This document shows, piece by piece, positions 23,893 through 35,900 of a stretch of DNA of 64,000 nucleotides. The notes below the pieces were generated by a model. That model did no database searches. It was given only the letters and a program-made list of their open reading frames with translations, and was not told where the DNA came from. This DNA is from Zea mays (taxonomy: Eukaryota; Streptophyta; Magnoliopsida; Poales; Poaceae). How positions within the stretch are numbered: the first letter of the stretch is position 1; every line of letters begins with the position of its first letter. The stretch lies in the NCBI RefSeq assembly GCF_902167145.1, contig NC_050102.1, positions 5,270,850 to 5,334,849 on the forward strand. Reading direction: 5' to 3'. The position numbers and the translations under genes are program-made.

Positions 23893-24396
23893 TCAAAGAG
23901 GAAGGTCCAGACCCTTGCCCACCTCCACCCCAATCATCTGAAGAATCCCCTTGTTCAGCACCTGGAAATTAAGAAGCCGGTCCATCGAACGTTGAGAACG
24001 AAACTCAGATAGAATAGAAGCAACGCCTCAAACGTCGTGCCCATCCATTACCAGCTCCACAATGAAGGTGCCGATGAGGCCGATCATGCAGGCCCTGGAG
24101 TTCCAAATCTCCGCGGTCTGGGTGAACCCCAAGAAGGGCTCGCTCAGCTTCGGCTGCACCCTGGGCGCTTCAACCTGAACGCACAGCAGAAAAATGAACA
24201 CCAGCTAACAGAAGCATTCCCCCCGGCCTGTGTCACTCACCCCTGGAGGAAGTTTCGCAGCACGCGCTCTCAGAGCAGCGGCTCCTGGTCTTGGCGCCGA
24301 TGGCAGGCATGGAGCGAGTCTCTTGCTGGGTTTATTGTGGCGGAGGGGTCCATGGACCGACAGGGATGACGAGGAAAGGCTACACCTTGCTGCCAT
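23893..24396 (-). CDS. OHP1: OHP1, one-helix (high-light-induced-like) thylakoid protein, 3 exons
   Basis: One-helix proteins belong to the light-harvesting superfamily; OHP1 pairs with OHP2 and HCF244 in photosystem II reaction-centre assembly. Minus-strand exons are 24241-24396, 24052-24174 and 23893-23961, joined by GTGAGT/TTCAG and GTAATG/CCAG introns, all phase 0, giving 115 aa (Arabidopsis OHP1 is about 110). Exon 1 encodes a Ser/Arg/Ala-rich chloroplast transit peptide ending AAKLPPG. Exon 2 holds the chlorophyll-binding motif ExxNxR (E74, N77, R79) and a single membrane helix, ACMIGLIGTFIVEL. Exon 3 ends IGVEVGKGLDLPL, the family C terminus. Every key residue I know for the family is present. 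It lies head to head with PSAK and converges with AIR9. Confidence 0.9.
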
Positions 24397-25054
24397 TGCT
24401 GGGACTGTTCATCCAAATCCGAGTGTTAGAAGTTACTGTTAGTAGCCATCAAACAGCCAAATAGGTTGAAGACAGAGTTTGGGAACTCGGTTTCACACAG
24501 CGGGCAGGAAAGAGAGAATGCACCTGGCGGGCGCTCTTCGCCGCCGGTGAGGGCCTCGGCAGTCGGCACCTGGCGGTAGCCTATCCAACCGCGTCGCAGA
24601 CAGAGAGGTATAGAGAGAGGGAAAGAGCGCTCGACGACTTCGTTTCACCTACCTCACACAAGTCCTCTTGGTTCACAGACGGCCAGAGCCACTAACTCAG
24701 CCAGCGAGCTGTAGCTCTCAGTCTCAGCGCCGGCCACACATTGAGCAAGCAACATGAGTGGAGAGGAGACCAGTATCACATCTTATCCGATCCGATCTAC
24801 GTGGCAGCTTCCCTGCTCTAACGAGACGACGCCACGTCAGCAGCGAAGATCCTGAACCTATCCACGAGTGGCCGCTGCAGGCCACAAGCTGCCCCGGTGG
24901 CTCCCATCCCACGCCTCGCCGTGTCCAGGCTTTAAGCCACACGCACTTGAGCTCCACCGCCACTACCACCAGTACCACACCACTCCGCGCTAGCTGAGGA
25001 CGGTACAGCGGCACAGAGGTGCGACGTACGACGACGACGACGCAGGCGCCACAC
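24397..25054. promoter_or_regulatory. Shared upstream region of OHP1 and PSAK
   Basis: Only 658 bp separate the two start codons, so both promoters and 5' UTRs fit here. Light-type elements on the PSAK side include CTTATCC (24782-24788, an inverted I-box/GATA motif), ACGTGGC (24799-24805) and GCCACGTCA (24831-24839), the last two with ACGT cores. No convincing TATA box is visible, as is common for nuclear photosystem I genes. Shared light control is inferred. Confidence 0.55.
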
Positions 25055-25550
25055 ATGGCATCCCAGCTCTCCGCCGCCGTGCCCCGGTTCCACGGCCTCC
25101 GGGGCTACGCCGCGCCCAGGTCCGCGGTGGCAGCGCTGCCGTCCGTGAGGGTGGGCAGGAAGAGGTCGTCGTCGCAGGGCATCCGCTGCGACTACATCGG
25201 CTCCGCCACCAACCTGGTAGGTATATGTATACATGTGAAGTCTGATGAGTACGTACGTGAGGAAAAGACCGACGAGATCACTGACGACGGCATATGCACG
25301 CACGCAGATCATGGTGACGACGACGACGCTGATGCTGTTCGCGGGGCGGTTCGGGCTGGCGCCGTCCGCGAACCGCAAGGCGACGGCGGGGCTGAAGCTG
25401 GAGGCGCGCGACTCCGGCCTGCAGACGGGTGACCCCGCCGGGTTCACCCTCGCCGACACGCTGGCCTGCGGCGCCGTCGGCCACATCCTCGGCGTCGGCA
25501 TCGTGCTCGGGCTCAAGAACACCGGCGCCCTCGACCAGATCATCGGCTAG
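25055..25550 (+). CDS. PSAK: PsaK, photosystem I reaction-centre subunit X, chloroplast precursor
   Basis: PsaK is a two-helix, chlorophyll-binding subunit at the edge of photosystem I that helps attach LHCI antenna. Exons are 25055-25216 and 25308-25550, joined by a 91-bp intron (GTAGGT...CGCAG, phase 0), giving 134 aa, close to the barley precursor. Residues 1 to about 45 are a Ser/Arg/Ala-rich transit peptide; the mature part begins near DYIGSATNL. Helix 1 is about residues 55-72 ([18 protein letters not shown]), and helix 2 is about 102-123 with [17 protein letters not shown] positively charged stromal loop lies between. The protein ends [10 protein letters not shown] as in other plant PsaK. 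The ATG is the first in a good context after the promoter. Intact, no oddities. Confidence 0.95.
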
Positions 25551-25850
25551 ATCCCTACGTCGCCGTTGTTAAGATCAGACTCAGCAGCCTCGATCGCGCC
25601 GCCGGCCGGCAGGTGCAGGTGGTGACTTTGTAACGTGTGTGCGTGCGTACGTGTACATTGCATCCATCTTGGTTCCAATGGACATATAGCTCCTGTTGCT
25701 CCTCTAGTCCTCTTGCGTTGACCCCGATCGATGAGTATGACTTCTACCTTCCATGATAGCAATTAGCAAGCGGTTAAAACTTATAAAAAAGAGATAAATC
25801 CAGATCATATCTGAAAGAAAGAATAATAAATATCACTAACTAGTGACTTG
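25551..25850. other. PSAK 3' UTR and flank
   Basis: GC-rich 3' UTR-like sequence runs to about 25750, then turns AT-rich. No gene or repeat with clear ends. Confidence 0.4.
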
Positions 25851-26235
25851 TTCGGTTGCATCGGGATCGAAAGAGATTAAATCACTCTCTATTTAAATAA
25901 AGTGAGATTTAATTCTCTCCAACCCCCTTCGATCCTAACGCAATTAAATAAAGTCTGCTCGTTGGTTTCGGTACCAATCTAGGGCTTGTTCGTTTCAACA
26001 TTAATCCATATGGATTGGATGATATTGAGTCGGTTTAAATCCTAACAAGTCAAAATATATCTCATTCCATTCAAATACACACCAACCCACATGGAATTAA
26101 AATAACCAAACAAGGCCCTACATGGATTGGATGGGATTGAGTGGGTTTAAATTAAATCCTAAATAACTCAAAATCTTTCATAATTTTTTCCAATCTCGTG
26201 TAATCTATATGTGATAGGAATAACCAAATAAGGTA
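25851..26235. mobile_element. Cluster of hAT-like MITEs
   Basis: A first fragment starts near 25853 (TTGTTCGGTTGCATCGGG). A second element, about 25980-26119, has inverted ends TAGGGCTTGTTCGTTT and AACCAAACAAGGCCCTA. Its interior (TGGATTGGATGATATTGAG) recurs immediately downstream at 26122-26235 (TGGATTGGATGGGATTGAG), as a partial second copy in the same orientation. No coding capacity. Confidence 0.6.
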
Positions 26236-26316
26236 TAAAGAAATTTTCTTCTACCCTAGGGTTTTCAAAAGAAAAGTTCTCCATCCCCCGTAGTAATCAC
26301 CACACGCGATATGTAG

Positions 26317-26521
26317 GGAGCGTTTGGTTTGAGTAATCATTCTACCCAAAATGAGGTAGTGTATTATTGGTTCATTTCTCAAATTTGGTAGGATAAACTC
26401 ATTCCTCATATTAGTAGGAATGATGTGGTGATGGATCAACTGATTTCATTCCACAAACCAAACAAAAAAGTGAGGAGTGATAAGATAATGAACTAGCTCA
26501 TTCCTCAAATTAAACACCATA
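26317..26521. mobile_element. MITE with imperfect terminal inverted repeats
   Basis: The left end is GGGAGCGTTTGGTTTGAG and the right end is CTCAAATTAAACACCAT, an imperfect inverse. The interior is rich in ATTCCTCA/TGAGGAAT arms that could fold back. About 205 bp, noncoding. Confidence 0.55.
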
Positions 26522-27359
26522 GTAAGGTCTTAAATGGCACATGCAAGCAAGTTCATCAAGACGTTAACACATGTGTTTAATTTTCGTCGGCCAAATATCA
26601 ACAAAAATTTTAGCTCATTTTAACGGTATATGGTTCTTACAGATTAATAGACAAAAATTAGACAATTCTTAAGAATAGCCGATGAAAATTAGCTAATATT
26701 CATCGTCCTGACTTGTCCAACAAAAATAAGCTAATTTGCACTAACTAAATGGAAATTATTTGTATATATTGTTACAAATTAATCATTTATATTCGTCCAC
26801 AGGTGTGCGTGCGTATATATACACATATACACACATCCATTCACAACACATATACATGACATACATTCACAAACACATATATTCATCCACATCACATACA
26901 TCAGCACATATCAATCCACTTACCCAAATCACTTGTACCATAGTTATGAATCATAAAAAGGTTTTTTAAGTGGTGCCTTTATTTCTGTTGTCATCAGTTG
27001 TTCAAGTTTTATCTTTTTAAAACAACATAACAAGTATCAATATGCATACATCCAATTAGTGTAAACTCGAATTCATCAGATGATTATTAGAGATCTCACC
27101 GCTACCTGCTACCTAGAGTTCAGTTGAACAGTTAGTTGGCAAATGAGTTAGACAACTTGACATCGTCATCTTTAGGTGCTGCTAATTATAGAGGTGTCTT
27201 AAAACTTTGTATATTATAATTAGTAAGAATTAAGTTACATTAACTACAGTTAGATAGAGTTCAGTTGAAATGACTAATTTTAGCTATTGAGTGTGACTGA
27301 ATAAGTTATGCTACAACAACTAAGTTTCACTATAATTAAGCTAGATTGAATATTTTTTC
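26522..27359. other. AT-rich intergenic DNA
   Basis: No gene is visible. A low-complexity CA/TA-rich tract occupies about 26800-26920 (ACACATATACACACATCC type). Repeated AATTAGCT-like words around 26590-26750 suggest an eroded transposon without definable ends. Confidence 0.4.
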
Positions 27360-27665
27360 CCTAAAATTGACCTATGTTAGCTATTTTTGCTAGATTCAAA
27401 GTTTAGATAGAATTAAGCTAAATTAGCTATTTCTCTAGAATTAAGATCAAATGGCTAGTTTTTATTATAATTGAGCTAAGTTTGTTAAAGATGTGATGAC
27501 CTTAGGTCGAAGCATCGACGGAGAATCCCATTGTGGCGGTGGGAATGGTTGTGGCATCTAAAATGCTTAGAAAGTGATATTGATCCCCACCTGCTACAAT
27601 GTTGTCATTCCGGGACTACAGATGCCCATTCTCTAGTGCTTATATCAGTCCTAGTTTTAGGCTAA

Positions 27666-28024
27666 GGGCCCGTTTCTTTCGTTGGAATTGAGTTCCATTT
27701 TAATAATTATAATTTAGACAAAACTAATTAAGTTTATATATTTATATATGTAATATATTTGTATATTATCCTAAATCATATGAGAAAAATAGTTATATGC
27801 TACATTTATGTTATAGCGAAGCAATTATAAGAGTGTGCTATAAGTTGTTCATAAGAAAAATAGCATGTAAATCTATAGAATCAATTTTCATCTCTCACCC
27901 CATGAATTTGAGATAAGCTTATATGATAACTTTGGAAAGTGGTGGAATGTTACATTTTAAAAAATAGTCTATTTCATTAGTAAGATTCCAATTCCTCAAA
28001 ATAAAAGGAAACAAATGGGGCCTA
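27666..28024. mobile_element. MITE between the inverted-repeat arms
   Basis: The left end is GGGCCCGTTTCTTTCGTTGG and the right end GGAAACAAATGGGGCC, an imperfect inverse. Noncoding and AT-rich inside. Confidence 0.5.
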
Positions 28025-28507
28025 AAGGTAAAAATCAAAGATCTACTAGTGGAACCTTGGAAATGAAAGAGGACAAGTGGTGGTAGTGAGGAGATGTGGG
28101 AGACCGACCGCACGTGTGTCACATTTTGGTGTGCAGGGTGAAGTTGGGCCATCGGCCACCATTGGGCCTTGTCAGGCTATCTGGTATGGAGTCCGAGTGA
28201 TAGAAGGACGCTTGTTTTGGGCTGAAAACATGAATAGACAATCATCTGTCTTATCTTCTTTTCTTTCAAATACACATACATGTATGGCAACAACTAATAT
28301 GCTCACTGCTTTCCATAGTAGCACAAAGCTAGTGTAGTGCGGTGCTTTTCCAAGTAGCGCAAACCTTTTCCTTTTCTGAAAGGTGAAGTGACACGAAGCT
28401 AGTGTGGTGACTGGTGAAAAGCTAAGAACAAATGTCACTTCGATTTAATATGTTTGTCGGGACTAGTAATGTCATAATATCACAGTTCTTGTACATTTAT
28501 GTCCAGT
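28025..28507. other. Unassigned non-repeat-like sequence between inverted-repeat arms
   Basis: This stretch is less AT-rich than its surroundings, with short open frames on both strands and no recognisable protein motif. It might be cargo of the surrounding inverted-repeat element. I cannot name it. Confidence 0.35.
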
Positions 28508-28703
28508 CTTAGACCCTATTTATTTATCCTTGAGATTATATAGTCTAGCTTAATTAAGTTGAGAGACAAACAAACAACACAAATTATTAGATAAATTATA
28601 TAATCTAAATAACTAAATCATGATATTCCATAAGCTGGTCTTTAGATACTTATATAATCTATAAACTAGATTATATAATGCTGGAAGGAAACAATATCAC
28701 TTT
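28508..28703. mobile_element. Tourist-like MITE, degenerate right end
   Basis: Starts GACCCTATTTATTT after TTA and contains GATTATATAGTCT and TAGATTATATAATG, the internal motifs of the 52171 element. The right end (GGAAACAATATCAC) is eroded. Confidence 0.5.
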
Positions 28704-28833
28704 CCCCGCATTTGAGATGCCGTAATCATTCCCATTGTCAAAGTGGGGTTCTTCGTCGATGCTTCGACCTCAAATCATCACATCTTTAACAAATTTAGCT
28801 CAATTATAATAAAAATTAGCTATTTAAGCTTAA

Positions 28834-29038
28834 GGGTGTATTTGTTTTACTTCTAGATTATATAAGTTGAATTATGGTAAATAGGTAGGATGGTAAAATA
28901 TCACTTTGGAATCATAAATAAGCTAAAATATGCTACACAATGCTAGCTTCTTTCAGTTTATTTGTGATCTCAAAGTAATATTTTACCATCCTACCCTTCT
29001 CAGAGTTATATAATTATAGGAGGGAAACAAACATGGCC
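28834..29038. mobile_element. Tourist-like (PIF/Harbinger) MITE, 205 bp
   Basis: Ends GGGTGTATTTGTTTTAC and, inverted, GGCCATGTTTGTTTCCC are flanked by TAA on both sides (28831-28833 and 29039-29041). Long inner arms around ATGGTAAAATAT and ATATTTTACCAT make the element foldable. It interrupts the right arm of the large inverted repeat and so is younger. Confidence 0.8.
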
Positions 29039-29126
29039 TAATTTTACAGAAATAACCAATTTAGCTTAATTCTATCTAAACTTAGAATTTAGAGGAAAAA
29101 CATAGGTCAACTTTCGAGATTATTAG

Positions 29127-29996
29127 TGGGTTTCATCGTTTCATTTTATATCCAATACTATAATATATACACATCAGCAGATTTGATGATGGATGATTGA
29201 GCATGTGAAAGCCTCCACTTGGAGCATTGACGCTAAGGCTATCTTCAACCCTTACTTATCATTATCTACTATTTCAAATACCAATCTGACCATAGCTAAA
29301 GATGTGGGTTCCAAAGGTGTGCTCTTTCACTCACTCTAGTAAAAAAAACGATTCTTCGCTACTCACGAAGAAACTATTTTGCTCACTATGAAAAAAGTAT
29401 ATTCCCCTTCATTTTTGTAGAGGATGCTTTCATTCTGAATCTTGGTAGGGCTTGTATTTAACCAAAAGAGTCTAGGAGGGCTAGAGATAAATCCTAGACA
29501 TTCTCAACCAAACCCCCAGACTTTGTATTTGAACCCTAAAAAAATACTCTAGTGGAAGCCCTAGCATATGATACACGCCCAACAACATGGAAGCTTAACA
29601 TCTCGATCGAGGGCCTTGCAAGTTTTCGCACAAAATACATAAATGTGGTCGTCTGTGTCAATATTATTCAGTAGGACAAACCATCAACGAAATGGCACGT
29701 TACATGTTACAGACTCCAGGAGACTGAAATAACATAACATGTATGTAGATAGATACAATCAACCTGACATAAACAATTTTGCAAGATGGCGGGGGACAAG
29801 CCATGTCACCTGCACACATCACGGCCTAAGAATTATCTCTTATCACGCGTGTCCATGGTTTCTAAGCTCTTCCGGTAAATGCAGCACGACCACACTAAGA
29901 CCAAATTTCACAGAAATGCAAGCCATTGCCCCTGCTCAGGTTAGGGCCTCGACAAGACAACTTTTCTATGAGCATTGAAGAATCTTGCTCCAGAGC
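29127..29996. other. Intergenic DNA and 3' end of the NIPA-like gene
   Basis: About 29440-29570 looks like a small MITE (GGGCTTGTATTTAACC at the left, AAGCCCTAGC at the right). From about 29640 to 29996 the sequence is probably 3' UTR of the minus-strand zinc-finger gene. No other gene seen. Confidence 0.4.
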
Positions 29997-32900
29997 TCAG
30001 CTCTTGCTGTGGTTCGCACTTTTCAGCAGCTTCCGGCTAGGCGGGACGTGATCGTCCTGCAACATATGACACAACAGGATGTGGAAGTGGCTTAGTACAT
30101 GATGCGATCTCTCTATATCTTCATTCGATGATATGCAGCAAGACAGCAACATGTCCACACAAGATGATAGAATAAACATGTCCACACAAGATGATAGGAT
30201 AAACTGCAACGACGAAGCCAAAAAAAAACTCGACCTACAAGGTAAGACAGCCCTCGAACATTATATCAAGAAAAATACCTCACACAGTTCAAGAAAACCC
30301 TTGAACCCCAAGGGGAGTCGAATTAGAAACTGAGTGCTACTCATACCACCTAACCAACACAGCTAGAAGCCCTTTTGCGTAACAATGAAGCAGCATTTAC
30401 CTTATATAATGAAGCCGCAGAGTCTGACTGCATCGTCTGATTTTGAGCCTGGCCAAGAGACTGCAGAGTCTCGATGGCATCTACCGTGAGCTGCCAGCCT
30501 GAAAGAGCTGTGCTCGAACCGGTACTAATACAACATGCAGCAGCAACATTTCCATTCACCCAAGGACAGTAATCGTTGTGGTGCCTTATTGGATCGAAGT
30601 CTGGAAGACCTGTTTCATAATCGTTTCCTCCATTTGTTGCTCCTGACAACCAAGCGTAGGAAAGAATAAATAGCATATACAATAAAACAAAAGGAGGTTA
30701 TATGCTGTTTTTGAGGGACAAATGGTCAATTTACGTGAAGTTTTTATGCCATAGGCCTAACTGATGGAATTATGCTGGAATGGCAAAAATAAGGATGCAA
30801 GCCGTGGATGAGTGCAATAAGAGAAATATGCAATTTTTACGGCAAATCGAAGACTATATGAATGTGATCCTGAATGGTAAAAATAAAACTTCAGGATAAG
30901 AGACGGATGTAGTTCAACAGAAGCAATTGTCTGCAACTTCGGAAAAGCACAAAATAGCAATAATGGACATGCTCGAACAGCAAGATGAAGTACCTAGACC
31001 ACTTCCTGGATCATAGTCATCGTTAGTTAGCATTATACCAGTCACTTCGTCTTTTGATGCATCAATGCCAGAAAAAACTCTTGCATTGCAAGAAAGAGAA
31101 GGATGTGCGCTATTCTCACGGCTCGTCTTCTCTCCACTCTCAACTGAATCAGCTTTAGTTGAACCACAAATTTTAGAACCACTGTCAGCTCGAACCGCTA
31201 ACCGAGATGCCATATCTTGGCTATCACCATTAGGACCTTCTCGACCAACTTCTTCAGGGACAAACTCATCCATCAATGCAGGTCCAGGAGCTGACTCACC
31301 AGTGTGGCCCATAGTCTCGATGAGCTCAGGAATTGGATCAGCATCTCCGACAACGCTACCAGTTTTATGCCCAGAAACATCAATCCCATGAATTTCAGCT
31401 TCATGACTAGCACCCATCCCGACACTCCCCCCGCTAACTCCCAGGCTAAGTTGATCTCTAGCAAATGCAGGGGTTGTTTCAGCATTGAGGACTTCTTCCC
31501 CTCCATTCATACTACTCCCTCCTATCTCTCTTGCATTGCTTTCAGTTTCAGCAGCAGGCTGTACAAAACTGCTTTGCTGTGCTTGGTTGCTATAATTCGG
31601 ATCCAACGTGTCACTCATTAAACCACTCCTGAGTGCACTAGAAGGCTTATTAACATCATCAACATCACATGGATGGTATTCGACACTCTCCATTGAATTT
31701 TCTTCCATGCCGTGAACTGTATCCATTGCAATAACAGAAGATTCCCTCATAGAGTCCCTTGGAAATGGGTTGCGAAGGGCGGATGGAACCTCAGCATTAG
31801 ATGTATCAAACCTATTAACATCTATATCCAGGTCGAAACTTAAATTTCTGCTGGGACCAGCTCCTGAAGAAGATGGGCGATTAATATCAAAAAGATTAAA
31901 ACAACGAGACCTTTTGCTCCTAGCACCAGAATCTTGTGCGGCGTCATCAACTTCATCACAATCACGGTCAATGACGGTTCCCTCAATGCTGTCAGCAGGC
32001 TGAAGCCTGCTTATTGGTTTGTCAGCTGTGCTCCCACCTTCCTCCAGGTTACGTTTTCTCGAACTAGGCCCCCGAGATTCAATTGAGGCTGCACGGCCAC
32101 CAAGCTCACTTCCAGTGGGTTGCCCAATAATTAGATCTCTTCCCATTCCACCATAGTTAAGATGTCCAGGCATCGGGGGCAATGCAGAATTGTTTGACGG
32201 CAAACCTCCTGCCATTGTCAGATTTAAGTCGACTTGAGCATTTGACAGAGACTTACCCTCAACAATACCTGCCTCATCACGTCCCTCAATATTTTCTCTC
32301 TCTGCTCCTTCAGTGACCAGTCCATTGATCCCACTTGTCGCACTAATACCGCGGACCAACACAGGCTTCCTTCCTGTATCAGGCATGTCGATGTTATTCA
32401 GACTAAAATGAGAAGGGCGTGGCACAGATCTGAAGTCCCAGATTCTCACTGTAGCTCCACACAGGTTGCAATCCAGCAAAGGTGACCTCATGCTGCATCC
32501 AGAATCTTTGACATGCATTTTACCTTTCCCCTTGTCTTTCTTAATTGACACAGAGTTTGAATTTTGATGATGCTCAGGAAATTGGGAATGGAATTGGCCA
32601 TCTGGTTCAGCTGAGCCTGCATTTCTGGCAGAGCGTGTCGAATTCTCTTCCCAATCTTGAACATTAGGAAGCCATCTAGGCTCCCATCCACAAACGCTAA
32701 TAAGCTTCTGTGCCTATATCAATCAGATGGGAGTGACCTAGATCAAATAAAGCTCCATGTTCTGAAAATAATACATCAATGAAAAAGGCAACAAGAAGGA
32801 ATCAATGGCAAGAGATGAAGAGATATACTTGAGAGTAACAGCAGGTTTCATCTTGTTGGGCGATATCAATTCCAGTTGTACTGTCTGTTCTGTAGCCCAG

Positions 32901-35900
32901 CTCCCCAGACAAAACTGTGACTGACTGGGATAAGACTCGATCAATTTGAACGCTTCTAGTTAGCTTCATACTCTCAATTGCAGATAAGGCAATAGCAGGA
33001 AGAGACGTGAACTGCAACAATCCATCACAGCGATCTTTAAAACCACCAACAAGAGCTGACGGGGTCAGGTGGAACTGGACCAAGCTATCAGCACAGCTAT
33101 TTCCTCTCCAGGGACAATTATTCTGGTGTGAAGCATCAAGCTGCTCAGCAAAAGCTTCCCCAGCACTTATAACTACAACATAACAAAAAGGTCCAAACAA
33201 GTTAGTTAGGTTCCCCAGATGAACATGTTACATTTTGTGACAAGATACTGGCAATACTCCAGTTTAATTTAGTGACAAAAAACATAAGTAAAACCAAATG
33301 AAGTTTTAGATATTGTAGATCCATCAATAGCTTCAAACAGATCATCAGCACTGAGAAATTAAACTAAATTGTATTACCATCCAATGATAAAGTGGCACAG
33401 ATGTCCTGGATTGAGAATGCACTATAAACACAATTAGACGTAATAAGCACAAGTTCAGCCAATATCAAGTCCAAGTGTCCAACCAACTCAATATAGTTCA
33501 GCTCTAGAAAAACATTCACAACAAATAAAATAGATATGCCTCCTCTGTTGCACAATTGTCAGAATGTAATACTGGGGCCCATGCAAATGGGCGTGAGCAT
33601 CATCAAAATTAAGCAGTCAGTGGTCAGTATATTTTCAGTGCATTGATGCATTTATTTCTTATTTGAATTAAAAAATCTTAGCCATCTTCCATTGGAAACA
33701 AAGTGTACATGACAACACAGAAGAAGCAGGTAACTGCTGTAAAATTCCAGCCTAATCATACAAAAAAGATTGAACCATAAACTTCAAAAAAAGTTGGATT
33801 GCTTTAGCCTTTAGCTTGATACAACAATTTGCACTTGATGGCATTTCTTATCATATGAATGTTAGACTGAGAATGCAAAATATACACTGTGTTCCTTGAT
33901 TCCTTCACTCAACAAGTACAAGCAAATAGTAAATTAATGATTTCAAATTTATTTCAGAGAGAACCCTGCCGTCAACAGAAGCAAGGAAGTAGAAATATGC
34001 AGCATATTGATATCATAGAAATTTCTGGCATAGATCAAGTAATAGTTCCCTTAGTTGCAACATTCACTGGCTCAGATTTATCTGTACAGTTAATAACAAC
34101 ATTATTGCAGGAAAACTATCAAATGACGCCAATCACAAAAAAATGATATATTTAAGTCCATGAAATGTTAACTGGCCCAAGACTCATCATTCATCGATAA
34201 ACAAAAACAGCAATAGCTGCAAAAATACTAATCACAAGTAAAGAAGCTTAGTTTCTCAGAAACCAATGCATAAATCTGTAAACGAGTTTTTGCCACTTAA
34301 ATGAGGTATAAAACCTAACATTGTACGGAAAACCAGAGAGTTCCAACTTGGAAAATCTAAATAAAAAACATGTCGACTTCGAGCATACCTTCAGCAGGGG
34401 ACCAGGATGTCAATGCAATAAATATAAGATGTGCACCACATGATTCACACTCAATCTTGTCCATGTCAATGTTCACCCAGCCTCTTCGAGCACAAGCCAG
34501 TGAACTAGCAGCCTGTAGAAAATAAGTCAATAGTGTTATTTTTCAAATAACCTATCATGACCAATTTCAATTCTAGTTTATATTCTTTTAGATAGAAGTC
34601 AACAATGGCAAATAAGCTATATGGGGTCAAACAGGCTGGGCATTTCAAAGGGAGCATATAAAAATATCAATGTAGACAAAATTTTAACTAGCGAGCTGCT
34701 TAAGAATGACAATCTGTTCAAGTTCAATAATATCACAGTGAAGATGAAGGCATAAAAAACAGCATGTTTTACAAGTCAAAACATATGCAAGACGAAAATC
34801 ACTCATCTATTCTTTTTCAGATATATCCATAATTCCATATATTCCGGAAGTGCCCTTAACCAATTAAATGTGTTAAAAGCTACAATACTCATTCTGAGTT
34901 AATTGGTTTTTGTAGACAAAATAATTTAGTACCATAGTAGGAGAAACAACTTTATTGGGGGTATGTATCCATGATTAGGGGTATGCAATCTTTTGCAAAT
35001 GTGCAGCTGTGCAAAAATCTAAAACATCATATAAGGAAGAAGCGAAGGAATAACATTGTAACTCCCTGGTCTGGGATTGACAACCAATCAGCAATAAGCA
35101 TCTTTGTCAGAGTTCTGATCATTTAGTTATTCCAAACAATCATTTAGAGATGGGGGTGTAAAAAATGCAAGACAAACACCTCACCAGAAAAACCAACAGT
35201 TTATGAACGGTTAATCACAAAAAAATAATACTACAGGTCAGTAAGAGCCCAATAAGAGAAGAAAAACCTTCGGCTTAGAAGCCCAAGTCGAAGGCTTAAA
35301 AGTAGCCAGCCGACGAAGCAGGTCGCCTCGTTCCCATGGTCTGCATGATGATTGAAGGCAGTCCATGGCAGCTCCATTAGCATTAGTACTAAGCGCAGGC
35401 CGAGACGTCGGCGGAGCAATATGAGAGGATCCTGCTTTGGACACTTGGTCACTGTCTAGCCAGTCTATGCTAGCTACATTAGTTTGTGCAGGGGGCGACG
35501 AGGCACCAGCAGAACTGCAAAGACAAAATGGAGGAGCTTGAGTACAGGCAGGCAGAAAGCAGACGAGCGCAACGTAATTATACATATTAAACATAAAACA
35601 ACACAGCCTACGAGTTCGTGTTAGTTCATAACGGATTAGATGTTGCAAGCCCTTAATGTTGCAAGCCCTTCGCAAGACTAGCCTTGACATCATTTGCTCG
35701 GAAAATGGAGATCATATACTATCATGGATAAAAAAAGGAGGGAAAAAAAGGTTATTCAACATGACCTGGGACATAACAACACTCGCATGCTACAGTGGCA
35801 AATACGAAACTATTTTCCATCTGATTCCTAAATTCTGCATAGAAGACCCCAACAAAAGAAGGTAATTTCAGGTAACTGGCACCCCCTAGGGTTTAACGAA

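Larger units (their letters stand above)
27360..29126. repeat. Large interrupted inverted repeat (arms 27360-27571 and 28704-29126)
   Basis: The left arm, which includes TTTAGATAGAATTAAGCTAAA, GATGTGATGACC and GGTCGAAGCATCGACGGAGA, reappears inverted in the right arm, for example TCGTCGATGCTTCGACC near 28755 and TTTAGCTTAATTCTATC near 29060. The right arm is split by a MITE at 28834-29038. The 1.1-kb centre holds two further inserts and about 450 bp of unassigned sequence. This could be a foldback element or the long terminal inverted repeats of a DNA transposon that lost its transposase. Confidence 0.75.

Noticed and set aside
24037..24369. A 110-codon plus-strand frame
   Set aside because: It lies antisense to OHP1 exons 1 and 2, where the minus strand has the conserved protein and splice sites.
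30914..32551. A 545-codon minus-strand frame as a stand-alone protein
   Set aside because: It is exon 5 of the seven-exon NIPA-like gene. Splice sites at 32713 and 30994 and domain continuity on both sides show it is internal.
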